A DNA stretch of 64,000 nucleotides from Sanguinoderma infundibulare (taxonomy: Eukaryota > Basidiomycota > Agaricomycetes > Polyporales > Polyporaceae), in assembly GCA_032821775.1 (NCBI GenBank), contig JAVLRN010000005.1:1426001-1490000 (forward strand). Reading direction: 5' to 3'. Shown here in pieces: positions 52,134 to 62,845 of the stretch (positions are counted from its first letter, which is position 1; each line of letters begins with the position of its first letter). The position numbers and the translations under genes were made by a program. The notes beneath the pieces are model-generated. The model was not told where the DNA came from. It saw only the letters and a program-made list of their open reading frames with translations, and did no database searches.

Positions 52134-53055
52134 ATGTCCTCAGCGTCCCCCAGCCTGTTGCTCAAACAGGTCATCGCTTCCACTCGACGCTGCTCGCGCG
52201 ACCCTTCAAACGCTCTGAGAAGCTGGTCCTCTCACGCGCCTTCTGCTCCGACGATCTCTTGCTCCGCGTCCCATCTCAGACGGCCTGCAACCCCTCATAT
52301 ACCTTCTCGCTCTGCGCATACACACTATGCCTTCACGAGCACCCGGAGAACATTCGTGTCAACTTCGTCGGCACGCGCTGCCGTCGCGCAGCGGCCCTCT
52401 TCGCATAGAACACAACTTGTTTCATATCCGTCCCCTTCAGAGTCCCGAGAGGAAGAGGAAGACGAGGATGACCCCGACGTAGATTTTGTACCCAAGGAGA
52501 AGGCGGTGTTAGAGATAACCGATAGAGCAGCAGAGGTACGTCTGTCGCTTCTGTATTCGTTATGTCCTATTCCTTCCCCAACTCCTCTTTCCGACTACAC
52601 CGGTCAACTAGCAACTTCGTTCCATCGCGAAACGCGAGAACAACAACGCCGCTGCATTACGAATTGCGGTAGAGAGCGGCGGATGTCACGGGTACCAGTA
52701 CAAGATGATGCTTGCCAACAAGTGCGAGCTAGATGACTAGTGCGCGCCCCGCCTGTTCCCCTATATGGCTCCTGGGTGCTAAACGAATGGTGTTGTGCGC
52801 GCGTAGTCACTTCGTGCACCCGCAGATACAGCCCTCGAATATATACGTCGACGCGGTGTCGATGACGCTCCTCAAGGGCTCGATCATCGACTTCGCCACA
52901 GAGCTCATTGGCAGTAGTTTCCGTGTGACTGAAAATCCGCAGGTGAGTTCATCGCTCTTCTCGGTGCACCCATTTCAGGGCATGCCTAAGTGGCTATTTC
53001 TCAGGCGAAAGGCGGCGGTTGCGGATGCGGAGTAAGCTGGGAGCTCAAGCTGTAA
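52134..53055 (+). CDS. ISA2: Mitochondrial iron-sulfur cluster assembly protein ISA2
   Basis: An A-type Fe-S carrier of the mitochondrial matrix needed for [4Fe-4S] maturation. The ATG at 52134 opens a long Ser/Arg/Ala-rich presequence (MSSASPSLLLKQVIASTRRC, RRTFVSTSSARAAVAQRPSS). Then comes VLEITDRAAE|QLRSIAKREN, RIAVESGGCHGYQYKMMLAN (first conserved Cys), CELDD|YHFVHPQIQPSNIYVDAVSM, LKGSIIDFATELIGSSFRVT, and ENPQ|AKGGGCGCGVSWELKL with the second and third conserved Cys. Introns after AAE, DDY and NPQ have GT and AG ends and keep the frame. The stop is at 53055. All three cluster-binding cysteines are present. Confidence 0.95.
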
Positions 53056-53470
53056 TGGTCGCTGCCAAAACCGGGACGTCTGGAGACCGAGTTTGACCGA
53101 GTTTACCCATGCGTGCACCAGGTATCATAATACCATTTAGATCCCCACTCGCAGATTGCAGCATGCTGCACCCACAGCCGTGAGTTCTCCATTTCTTTTG
53201 TTCAACTTTGTGTGGTGTATGGTGCTACCCCGGGTTCGCTCGGGCAGGAGACGCACCTCTCAGACCGGCAACCAACAGAGATGGCCGGCGCATATCAGTT
53301 GCATACTCATTGAGGCAATCATGCCACGTCGACTTTCGAGTTGTGAGGGGTCTGTCCAATCGTTTTCCTACAGGCTGCTTTCAGACTTGCGGGTAGCACA
53401 CGACACAGAAGACAGGGTTTTGGTTACTATGGAAAGGGGAGTCATTCGCAACGATACATCGATACCCCAA
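53056..53470. other. Intergenic between convergent ISA2 and NCE101
   Basis: About 415 bp, no gene seen. A plus-strand frame running to 53593 is the antisense shadow of NCE101. Confidence 0.5.
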
Positions 53471-53775
53471 TCACTTGGGCTTGCTGCTCTCCGCTTCGGC
53501 GCTGGCTGCGATTGCCTGCCAATCAATCGGTTCCTCCGCCGCCTGCAGCTTGCGGTCGCGTTCCTGCTGCCACTGCTCCCGCTTCCACCTTAGCAACGAC
53601 ATGAGTCTCAGCTCTTCCGGTAGAGCGGTGCGGGGGTGCGTCTCGTAGAGGTAGTAGGCGAACACCCCCGTGAAGACCCCAAGAATAGGATCAAGTGTTC
53701 TATAACAAGCATGAGTGATTTATGAACATTTGTGTGTACGAGATCTGCTCACCTGGAGAGCAATGGTGGAGGCAT
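53471..53775 (-). CDS. NCE101: Small membrane protein NCE101 (non-classical export protein)
   Basis: Two exons encode a protein of about 72 residues: MPPPLLSR from the ATG at 53775, an intron (GTGAGC...TTATAG), then TLDPILGVFTGVFAYYLYET with one membrane helix, HPRTALPEELRLMSLLRWKR and a charged C-terminal helix (EQWQQERDRKLQAAEEP). The stop is at 53471. Length, single helix, and the LDP..GVFTG.FAYYLYE.NPRTA pattern fit the fungal NCE101 family, linked in yeast to export of proteins lacking a signal peptide. It is divergent from NAA25. Confidence 0.9.
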
Positions 53776-54213
53776 GGTGCGAACGTGTGCGAGGGCACGA
53801 CTCGGTGCGACTCGGAGGTCACTACAGTGGGGCTTACTCCGTCACGTCTCGTGTGCCGGGGGTGACGGCTCGCGTACCTTGAGGTCCCTTTCTCGACCGC
53901 GTCGTCCTGGCTTCGTCAGACAACACTTGCCAACTCGATTCCGCCACGCGTTCCCGTCGGCCAGAGATGCGCGCTGGCTGGACACGACGGCTCGGAAGGG
54001 AGAGGGAAGCCTGGGGAGTCGGGACTGGACGGAGGACTGACCGGCACCCGTGACCAACACGCTGCAATGTCTATGGGCGCCTGCAGCTGCACCCGGTCGC
54101 CCAAAATTTGGGAATCGCGTTGCGTGTCTCTGCACGGTCACTACAGGGTCCGCCCGTCCCCTTCCCTATTCTCCTGCTTCATCTCTCTCCTGTCTGTATC
54201 CTCTCTCTAAGTC
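53776..54213. promoter_or_regulatory. Divergent promoter region of NCE101 and NAA25
   Basis: About 440 bp. Short frames on both strands overlap each other and are not credible. The pyrimidine-rich 54155-54210 just before the NAA25 ATG is typical of a fungal 5' leader. One ACGCGT at 53946. Confidence 0.5.
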
Positions 54214-57200
54214 ATGGACCGTCAAATCCGCCCCATCTACGGTTCGCATCCAGCCCCCATACTCGTGACTTCTGCTTAACCCTCCGACGCTTGACGTGTC
54301 TTATAGAGGCTTTGGACACCAACTCCACCAAGTCGGCGATCCTGGCATGCAACAAGGTCCTCAAAAAGCACCCAACAAATCTTCTTGTCAAGGTGTGTGC
54401 GCATTCCTCGTGTGACCTGAGCATGCGCTCAGCTCCAGTGCGTCATAGGCTCTCAAAGCGCTGGCACTCGTGCGCTCCCAAAAGGTCGAAGAGGCCCTCA
54501 TTCTGTGCGATGAAGTCCTCGCCTCCAAGCCCGTCGATGACCCCACATTGACGGCAATGATGCACGTCCTGCGCGGACTTGGCCGTCGTGAGTACTTTCG
54601 CTCTATGCAGGCACTTCGCGGACATGTCAGAGACGTTCGCCGCAGACACGGACATGGTCGCGATGTTCGAGGACGCCTACAAGCAGCAACCCGCAAACGA
54701 GGAGCTCGGTACCCAAACCTTTTTCGCGAACGTGAGAATATGCAACTGGAAAGCGGCTCAGCAGGTGCGCTGCAAACCTCGAGTCCGAGGTTTTCGGATA
54801 ATTGATATTTGGGAGTAGATGGCCACCAAGATGCACAAGCAATTCCAGGGCGACCACTTCTTGTACTGGGGTGTTATGTGCACGCTTCTACAGGTCAGTT
54901 GAAGCGTCTTACCGTACAATCACGTCACTAGACTTCCCAGACATCAGGCGCACGACCCGACAACACCAGAGAGCCTCCGCGCTATCCTCTTCAAGCTTGC
55001 ACAGAGGGTTCTATCGCAGACGCCGACACTCTCGTACTACAACACTGAGCGATTCCACTTGCACGTCACGGTGCTCAAGGAACTGAAGCTCTATGACGAG
55101 GCGTACGAGATGGTCGAGAGCGACTCGGGAAGGATTATTTGTGCAACCAACATCGCATGCGAGGAGCTTCGCCGGGAAATCTGGAAACTCAAGGGCCTCG
55201 CAAAGGAGGCGGGCGAGCGCGCTGGCAAGCGAATACGCGAAGTCAAGTGAGTGGTCACGAACTCCGCTGGACGCATCTGCGTGCTGAAGTCACCGTCGTC
55301 GTCTGCTGCCGCATGAAGGGACCGGAATTGGCTGGAGTTCCTTTCTGTACTGGACGCAACTTTCGCGAATGCGGAGGACGAGACAGCGACAGGAGAGAGC
55401 ATCACGAAGACGCGGGAGTTCCTTGGAAAGGTCGTCGAGGAGGACGGCGTGAAGGACCGGGCTGCACACCTCGCTCTTCTCGAACTTGAGAAGCGTTCAA
55501 GGCAGCATGGTCTTGCGACGGACTCGACAAGTCTCAACTCCCTTTTGGAAGCTTACTTCCTGAACTTCGGCGGCAAATCTTGCTGTTACGAGGACCTCAA
55601 GCCTTACGTCGAGTTGGAGGGCGAGGAGCTCGCACGATGGACATCCGTGCTTGAGAAACAGACTGCATCCTCGGTAAGTCCCCTTGTTTTTTCATTATTG
55701 CAGTGTGTTTCATGCCACGCTAGACTTCAGTACCGGACCTCTGGCGATACATCAATGCCCAGAAGCTGCACCGTTATAACCTCCCCCAGTCTGCGCTCAC
55801 GCCAGAAGCGGAGACACAACGAGCCTCTCAGCAAATCGATGCCTACTTGGACGGTCTCAAGCTCGGCAAGGACCTTCCATCCTACGATCTCCAACCTGCA
55901 GACGACCTTGCTATCCTCGCTTCCCAGGCGTTCGTGAACGCGTGGAAGCAGTCTGGTGATGAGTCGTATCTATACAATGCGGCGGCGATCCTCGAGTACG
56001 CCATTGCGCAAAGCAAGATGTCGTACCAGATTCGCCTGCACCTAATGCGGATCTATCGCTTGATTGGTGCACCTTCCTTGGCTCTGGAACACTACAGGAA
56101 CATCAATGTGAAGCAAGTACAGAACGACACGCTGTCACACTTCTTGCTTTCGAGGGCATCAACGTTCTCGTTGTCGTCTTTAGGTGACCTCACATACACG
56201 ACGGAATGCATGGAGTCGAGCCGCATTTACTTGTCGAACTCTGAGGATGTAAGTCGTGATGGTAAATGTCCCACGTATAATAATGAATTGTTCGGTTTCA
56301 GACGGCAGAGTTGATTGTTCGAGCTTTCGTGAACGAGAAGTACTCTCAGGTTGGTGCTCGATCACTCCAAATGTTGTCCAGCATGTTACTGAGACCCGTG
56401 GAAGATCCCCGATTTCATCACGTTCGAGCAACGGCTTGAGAACTCCCTGCAACGCGACCTTGTCAAGATGGAGCATGTCCGCATGCGTGTTGCCCACGAA
56501 GCAGTGAACTCCGAACTTGTGGATATGGAGCTCATCGAGCTGAAGTTCATCTTCGACCGTTGTACGTCGAGTATTTTGCCGCCCCTGCCCATCTGTTCTG
56601 CTGCTGACGAATTAGCTAGTCCACCATGACAACCGGGACAACTCTATCCTCGCAAACTACCAGCCCCGCAGCGGCCAGACGTTTAACCAACAAACGGAGT
56701 TCTTCGAGAAGGATCAAGGGGTATGCTTATGCTTGTACTACACATGCCTCTATCTCTGCTCACAACCCTGCGTTATAGCTTGGCTGGCTCTGGGTGTTCT
56801 TGAAGATTTACATCAAGGGGTTCCAGCTGGCGAGCGATCTCGACGACACTGTGGAGGACAAGCTGCTCATTGGCGATCGTCCGAAGCCGAGTCACGATCC
56901 TGAGACGAAGCGACCGCTCAAGGAACGCCTGGCTGTGAGGAAACAAGAGGAGATCGACGAGGTAGGTTTCTCTCACCTGCTGTTATCTGTGTCATACTCA
57001 AGACCCTCTGCAAAATAGCTGTCGAAGGACGAGGCGCTATTCTACGACTACGCAACCGCGCTGTCAGAATGGCTCACTCCCTACCACGACTATGCGCGCC
57101 CGCCACCTTCGGTCGTCCTTGCCGAGGCCGCAAAGCTGACGGAGCAGAAGACCGGATTCCCGTTGAAGGGGCTGGAGATACCTCCAGATGCACTGAACGG

Positions 57201-57917
57201 GAGCGCCAAGAAGGACGAGGAACCTCCGGCGGTCGTCGAGCCCCCGGCTCTGATCAGCAAGTACTTTGACGGTGCGTTTGTTCGTATGGGCGATGCTGCG
57301 ATTGTGCTGACGGGTCGTGTATCAGACATGTCAGCGCGCTGCAAGGAGGTGTTCGCGGGCAGGACTCTGCCTCACGAGCTGCTGCACGTTGTCACCCTCA
57401 CGCAAGAGGTGGGATTCCCGTTGGTGTTTGGGCTACTTCTCGGCTGACGCTTTCCAGGCACTCCTTCTCTTCGTGATCGAGACAACGCGGTTCAAGGCGT
57501 CCCCAGTCGTCAAGCAGAACAAGTTTGGCGGCGTAAGCACCGCTCATGCCTTACTGGACTTGTTTTGATTCCTGACGATCGATGTACCATAGCTCACGCA
57601 GTATATCAAGGACATCCGCACCAAGGCGACGGCAGTCCTGACGGAGGTCTCGACTGCTCTCATCAGCCGAGCCGAGGCGCAGGCTACCGCCGAGAGTCGG
57701 AAAGCGTTCACCGACGCTTGCAAGCCGATCATCCACGACTCTGGGGTGTGTATTTCTTCCATACCCGAATGCACACGCGTTAAGGCTGACCCGGGTCCGC
57801 CCGTAGCTCGACCACGACTTTGTGCTGAACATCGCGAAAAAGGTGACGGAGTCGCAAAAACAGATTCTCGAGGGCGTGGGCAAGGGCATGGCGAAGGTGA
57901 TGAAGAACCACGCGTGA
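54214..57917 (+). CDS. NAA25: NatB N-terminal acetyltransferase auxiliary subunit (NAA25/Mdm20)
   Basis: The ribosome-binding auxiliary subunit of NatB, which acetylates N-termini beginning MD, ME or MN. From ATG 54214, MDRQIRPIY|EALDTNSTKSAILACNKVLK begins the TPR-like helical array. Exons then supply ALKALALVRSQKVEEALILC, MHVLRGLGR|HFADMSETFAAD, MHKQFQGDHFLYWGVMCTLL, LSYYNTERFHLHVTVLKELK, RNWLEFLSVLDATFANAEDE, LLEAYFLNFGGKSCCYEDLK, AILEYAIAQSKMSYQIRLHL, RIYRLIGAPSLALEHYRNIN, LHVVTLTQE|ALLLFVIETT and LTQYIKDIRTKATAVLTEVS, ending KGMAKVMKNHA at 57917. At least fourteen introns are present. The whole-length order matches fungal Naa25. No break was seen. Confidence 0.93.
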
Positions 57918-58291
57918 ATGCGGTGACATAGATGCGAACCGGGACTTGGGACTCGGCGGACGGACTGACGACCCTGTAGTAGACTAGACACTGACACGAT
58001 ACTGGCACGCACATGCATATAGGCACCCCACCACTCAGCATAGGCACTACTCATTGGTTTATAATTGCAATACAAGTATTCATCATGTTCTGCTCTATGT
58101 TCCCGCCTGTGCGAGCTCTGGGAAAGCTGCGGCGTGACGTGATAGGTCGCGTTACGGAGGTCTGACGCGTCGCGTCACCGTCACGGAGGACATTCGCGAG
58201 GGGCGACCCGTCACGCGGCGCGTCGGCCACGACCTGCCTCTGCCCTCTTGTCCTCTCGTCCTTCGTCCAGACTCTCCAGCAAACCAACGAT
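57918..58291. promoter_or_regulatory. RPA2 promoter region with a MluI cell-cycle box
   Basis: About 375 bp between NAA25 and RPA2, both read rightward. A perfect ACGCGT at 58165-58170, in GACGCGTCGCGTCA, lies 122 bp before the RPA2 ATG. RPA genes are classic G1/S genes in fungi. Confidence 0.5.
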
Positions 58292-59462
58292 ATGAGCTGT
58301 AAGGCGTGCCTTTCCTTGCCATTACTAGTGCTCACAAAGCTTGGCGTTCTAGTCAGCGAGAACCCGTTTTACGGCGGTGGTGGCGGAGGATATCTTTCTC
58401 AGAATTCCCCGCACGGCAGTGGAGGAGGGAGTCCTGGAGGAAGCGGGCGGGTAAGTAGCTTCATGAAATCCCGACTTTATCTGACACGGATCCGCCCGCC
58501 AGCGTACTACCTCCCACTCTCTGCGACCCGTCACCCTAAAACAACTGGTCGAAGCGACAATAGAGCACTCGGACGCGGATTGGAAGATTGGCGACGTCGA
58601 GATTGGACAGGTACGCTGAGTTTCCCCTTGATTGCTGAACTACCATTCACCGTCCTCCAAGATCACGGTCGTCGCGCATGTACTGTCTGTACAGGCCCAA
58701 ACCACAAACTGCGTCTACCTACTCGATGACGGCACCGCGCAATTCGAGGCGCGACAGTGGGTTGATGCCAATAACGAAGAGGAGAGTAAGCGAGAGATCA
58801 CGTACGTCCCGTTTCCATCGCCCACTCCCCCTGTCTACCGTAGTAACTCAGCTCCAGGGAAGGCCGCTATGTTCGTGTGCTCGGTTCCCTAAAGGTGTTT
58901 GGCCAGAAGCGATACGTTACCGCAACACATATCCTCGAGATACCTCCCGAACGCGTGGCCGATGAGCTCTGTTTCCATATCACAGAGGCGGCCATGATGA
59001 CCCTCACCTCCGAGCGCGGCCCCGTACGTGCCTCCTGTTCACCCATTGCGCGCGTTGGCTCACCTTCATCCAGCCGCCTCGTCCCAGTGAAGGTGCCACA
59101 ACGACCCGCTCTTACGGCGCCGCCAACGGGACATCCGCCTATTCTGCCTCTTCTAGCAACGTCACCGCCATTTCCGCGCAATACGCCGGACTGTCACCGC
59201 TGCAGCGCCAGATCATCAGCTTCCTTATCTCGCAGCCTAAAACGGAGGAGGGTATCCACGTCGGCGCCATAGCACGGCACATAGCGAACGCAAGCGGCGG
59301 CGCGCCTCCGAATGCTGACGGTATCAGGTGAGGCTCCTTCCCTATTTGACCTCGCGCGGACTTGGGCTAACCACTTCTCAAAGCAAAGCGTTGGATGAAC
59401 TCAGCGACCAGGGCCACGTGTATACTACGATCGACGACTCTCATTTCTGTGTATCCGAGTGA
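58292..59462 (+). CDS. RPA2: Replication protein A 32-kDa subunit (RPA2)
   Basis: The middle subunit of the RPA single-strand DNA-binding heterotrimer. A 7-nt first exon (ATGAGCT) splices to FSENPFYGGGGGGYLSQNSP, the Gly/Ser-rich N-terminus that is phosphorylated in RPA32. The OB fold has HSLRPVTLKQLVEA, DADWKIGDVEIGQ|ITVVAHVLSV, TNCVYLLDDGTAQFEARQWV and YVRVLGSLKVFGQKRYVTAT. A C-terminal winged helix follows a Ser-rich linker (LSPLQRQIISFLISQPKTEE, GIHVGAIARHIAN, KALDELSDQGHVYTTIDDSH). The stop is at 59462. All three RPA32 parts are present in normal order and length. A paralogue lies 241 bp downstream on the same strand. Confidence 0.95.
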
Positions 59463-59703
59463 TTTTAGCTTTCGCGCTGCAGCTGTATTGTACTGGTACC
59501 ATTTGTCCTTGCTATCTCGCGACTATGTATCTGATCTGCAGTCCTCCGCCGTTCGGCCCTGTGCACCTTGTGAAGTCTCCGCCATGTGGGAAAATGTCCA
59601 ACCTTGGTGGCCACTAGGTGGCTTCTCTGCTTCGCACTGCTGTCATCGATAAATAGGCTTGCTGCTCTGCAGCTGCGGCAAGTACGACTTACTACCTCCC
59701 GCC

Positions 59704-61131
59704 ATGACCGCTTCTGAGAGTACAGACAGAGCTCAGCTTCCGGATCATGTACGTCCTTGAAATACCAACGATGGGTATCAAGTCGTCTGATGTTGACCGT
59801 TCTCGGCATAGTACGGTGTTTCGGCCCCAAATATACGTCCGGTGACAATACGACAGCTTTTGGACGCCAAGCGGGAACACTCTCAAGCACTCTTCAAGAT
59901 CGACGACATCGAAGTCGACTACGTTCGTACACTATCATAAATCTCGCACAGGATCGTTTTCTGCGTTGTACGCTAACCGGTTGCGATGATTCCACCCAGT
60001 TCTCACTCGTGGCACATCTTATCTCCGTCCGCAACCAAGGAGCGGCGATCAGTTTCGAACTCGAAGACGGCACGAGGAGCGGACGCATCAATGCCAAAAT
60101 TTGGATCTCGGACGCAAACCGCGAAGGGCTCCCCGAACCCCCATCAGGCTCGGGAACATACGTGCAGATAGTCGGGAAGCTGGATAAAAAACAGAGGTCG
60201 AGCACTGACAGAAATGTCATCCAAGTCGAGAAAATCCGCAAGGTCGCCGATCCGCCCAACGAGCTGTTTTTCCACATCCTTGAGGCCGCGTTCGTGACCC
60301 TCTGCTTGGAGCGCGGTCCCCCGGTGGGTCATATCTGCTGGCATCTAACATAGTCGGTGTCTCAACGGCCTCGTGTGCTGCAGCCTGTCGCAGCGGCAGG
60401 GAAGGTCGACTCCGGGATTGCCACTGCGCCTCCGTCACCTTCCGTCCACCGTAATGCGCCGGCTACCCCGAGCAGAGTGGTTGAGTCGAGTTCCAGACCG
60501 GAGCGTACTGCTCCCGCTCGGACTCCAGAATCCACCATGTCTCCGAGTCCAGCCCGACAAGACACTCCGCCTGGACCTGCACGGCAGCGGACGCCAGAGA
60601 CCCCGATCAGGTCTCCTGCTCCCGCGAGACAACCCATGCGAGCGCCGAGCCCGACCCCGACGCCTTCGCCTCCCCCGAAGTCTCCATCGCCAGGCCCGTC
60701 TAGCCCTTCGCCACCACAGACGCCGCCACCTGAGAGACCCACGAGTGAGTGTGGTTTCTGAGGTTCGCAGTAATTAATGATGCTCACGCGAACGTCTCAG
60801 GATCCAAACGTCGCCAACCAGGCATCAAGCGGGACCCGTACGCGGACCTGACCGTCCTCCAGCGGGCGATCCTTTTGCGGCTCATGAAAGCGCCGCAGCC
60901 GGAAGACGGTATCGACGTCGTCGTGATTACGAGGGCGGTCGGACACCACGAGGTCACTTCAGACCAGATCAGGTAAGAGGCTTGGTCCATGCCAGCGGTT
61001 TCCAAGTCTGAGCTTACGGGTGTGCTTGGAGTGCTGCGCTGGACGAGTTGGTGGAACTCGGGCTTATCGAGACGACCATTGACGAAACTCACTATGCTGT
61101 CAAAACTAGCCACTACCCGAGGAGTCCTTGA
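59704..61131 (+). CDS. RPA2-like paralogue with an SP/TP-rich linker
   Basis: A second RPA32-type protein in tandem. From ATG 59704, MTASESTDRAQLPDH|YGVSAPN gives a short N-terminus without the Gly/Ser-rich block. The OB fold follows (NIRPVTIRQLLDAKREHSQA, LFKIDDIEVDY|FSLVAHLISV, ISFELEDGTRSGRINAKIWI, TYVQIVGKLDKKQ, ELFFHILEAAFVTLCLERGP). Then comes a linker of about 130 residues dense in SP and TP dipeptides, and a winged helix (RDPYADLTVLQRAILLRLMK, VVVITRAVGHHEVTSDQIR|AALDELVELGLIETTIDETH). The stop is at 61131. The last but one intron uses acceptor CAACCAG so that SIKRDPYADLT stays in frame. Similarity to RPA2 is clear in both domains but sequence is diverged. A Stn1 identity is less likely because the N-terminal RPVT.(K/R)QLL block is RPA32-specific. 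Its role (meiotic, stress, or alternative RPA) is unknown. Confidence 0.85.
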
Positions 61132-61330
61132 GAAGACGAAGTGCTTCTGCGGTTGCGATGTTGTATCTAGTGGTGTATAAGATCCATGTCTCGAGTGTTG
61201 TACTATTCACCCATTGAAGCCTTGACTCGAATGCTCCCTCTAGCATACCAGGGACAGTGCAAAAACCAATACTGCAGTCAAAATACAACCAGACTGTCTG
61301 CCATATCATCTCATGCCATGCTCCAAACTG

Positions 61331-62450
61331 TCATGACTTTTGCCTTTCCTCCGTCGCGTCGCCCGGCGGCAAGAATGCTGGTTGCCTCTTCAGGAACTGC
61401 GCGAGGTCGTGCGCAATCCAATCGTGCATTTTCGTCGACGGGTGCAAGTTATCGACCCAGATCTCGCCGCCGGACCTCGAGACGTGCTCCGGGGCAAAGC
61501 CGTGTGCGACTGGGTCGTCGAGCACACGCGTGAAGGTGTCCCATGACGAGAAGAAGAGGGTCGTGATGTCCGGGTGGGCGGCGGAGAAGGCGGAAACGCG
61601 CTCTCGTAACGTCGAATTCCACGCTTCGTATATGCGACGGAAGTCGGTCTGAACGCCTGAGAAGGCGATGCCTGCGGATTTACCATTCAGCGGATCACTC
61701 GAGTTACACGCTCGGAGATTGAGCACGAACCCACGGGTGTCCGGTGGATTGGTGGGACGTCGATGAAGAGGAAATTACGGGCGCCGGCTTGGTACAACGC
61801 TTCTTGCTCGACGAAGAGTTCATCGACCGTGGAAGCGACGGATTCTACGTCCGTCTGGCTGTTGCATAGGCAGAGTCAGAGTTGCAAAGGGGGGGACATC
61901 GTGAGAGAGGGCCCACCCGCAATCGTTGATGCCAATCCAAGTAACTGGGTAAGGGAGACGCGTAAGCGAAATAAGGAAAGAGTGAGTGAACGAATGGTTT
62001 GTAGGCACTTACTGAAGAGGGTGTCTTCAGCGCGCCAGGGAGCCCAGGAGGGCTTGTCGCCGACACGGGGCAAGAAGTTGACCCTGACCTGCTTGCGGAG
62101 GCCGAAGACATTGTCGCCACCGGTGGCGTAGTCGTAGACGAGGAGGCGGATGCCAGGGCTGTATTCGGTGATGAGGTAGCCGACCCAGTTGGGCATGGCG
62201 GGCTCGGCGTAGGTGATGCCGGGGTACTCGATGCCGAGGGGGGCCTCGTCGGAGGGGATGGTGTCCTCCCTGTTGTAGGAGAAGCCGACATCGGAGTAGG
62301 AGTCGCCGCTGGATTGAGACGGGGCGCGGGGTTAAGACGAGAAACGGTCGACATCCGCAGAGAATCCTACAAGATCACCAAGTGTCGGAGGCCGTCGTAA
62401 CCGCGCCAAGTTGGGCCAATATTAATGACGTTATGCTCGTCTGCGGGCAT
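61331..62450 (-). CDS. SGNH/GDSL-type esterase (carbohydrate esterase 16-like)
   Basis: A serine hydrolase of the SGNH fold, likely an acetyl esterase. The ATG at 62450 opens MPADEHNVINIGPTWRGYDG. After LRHLVI an intron (GTAGGA...ATCCAG) joins to FGDSYSDVGFSYN, block I with the nucleophile Ser. Next come GIEYPGITYAEPAMPNWVGY, YDYATGGDNVFGLRKQV, then WIGINDCG (block III, the Asn), NFLFIDVPPIHR, FRRIYEAWNSTLRERVSAFS, and VDNLHPSTKMHDWIAHDLAQ (block V, Asp and His). The stop is at 61331. All catalytic residues are present. Unlike most fungal CE16 enzymes I see no signal peptide and no upstream in-frame ATG, so it may be intracellular or a first exon was missed. Confidence 0.88.
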
Positions 62451-62845
62451 GGTAGTCTGTGTGCGGGGGGTCGAATGTCTTGCTATGGGTGCGGCGGGGC
62501 AGGAGGAAAGAATTGGGTGCAGGTGCACGCGCTGTGGGTCGGACTAGGTAGTGGCAGTACCTCGCAAGTCGCGCGCTGTGTTGTTTGCGACGCCGATTGT
62601 CCCAGCGCCTGCGCGGATCGGCGATCTGATCTGTGTGCTCAGCTCTGTGGCTGCTGCTCCTCCCGCGTCGTCCTCCGACTCTGTTCTGTACACACCGCTG
62701 CCCGCGCCATCTGCGCTCACGACTTCCATGGCTCTCTAGCTTCTCGTTCATCCGCTCTGCTTGCTGTCTCTTGCTTTTGTTGCACGGTCTGCGTCCCCTA
62801 GTCTGCTGTGTTCTCGATTCCGACTTTCCCGGGTCTTGCACAACC
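62451..62845. promoter_or_regulatory. Divergent promoter region of the esterase and ATG2
   Basis: About 395 bp between two divergent starts. Frames of 60-170 codons here are antisense pairs rich in Arg/Ser/Cys and are not supported. It is pyrimidine-rich toward ATG2. Confidence 0.5.

Noticed and set aside
59704..61131. Stn1 (CST complex) as identity of the second OB/winged-helix protein
   Set aside because: The N-terminal RPVTIRQLLDA block and the order of the OB strands fit RPA32, and it lies in tandem with RPA2.
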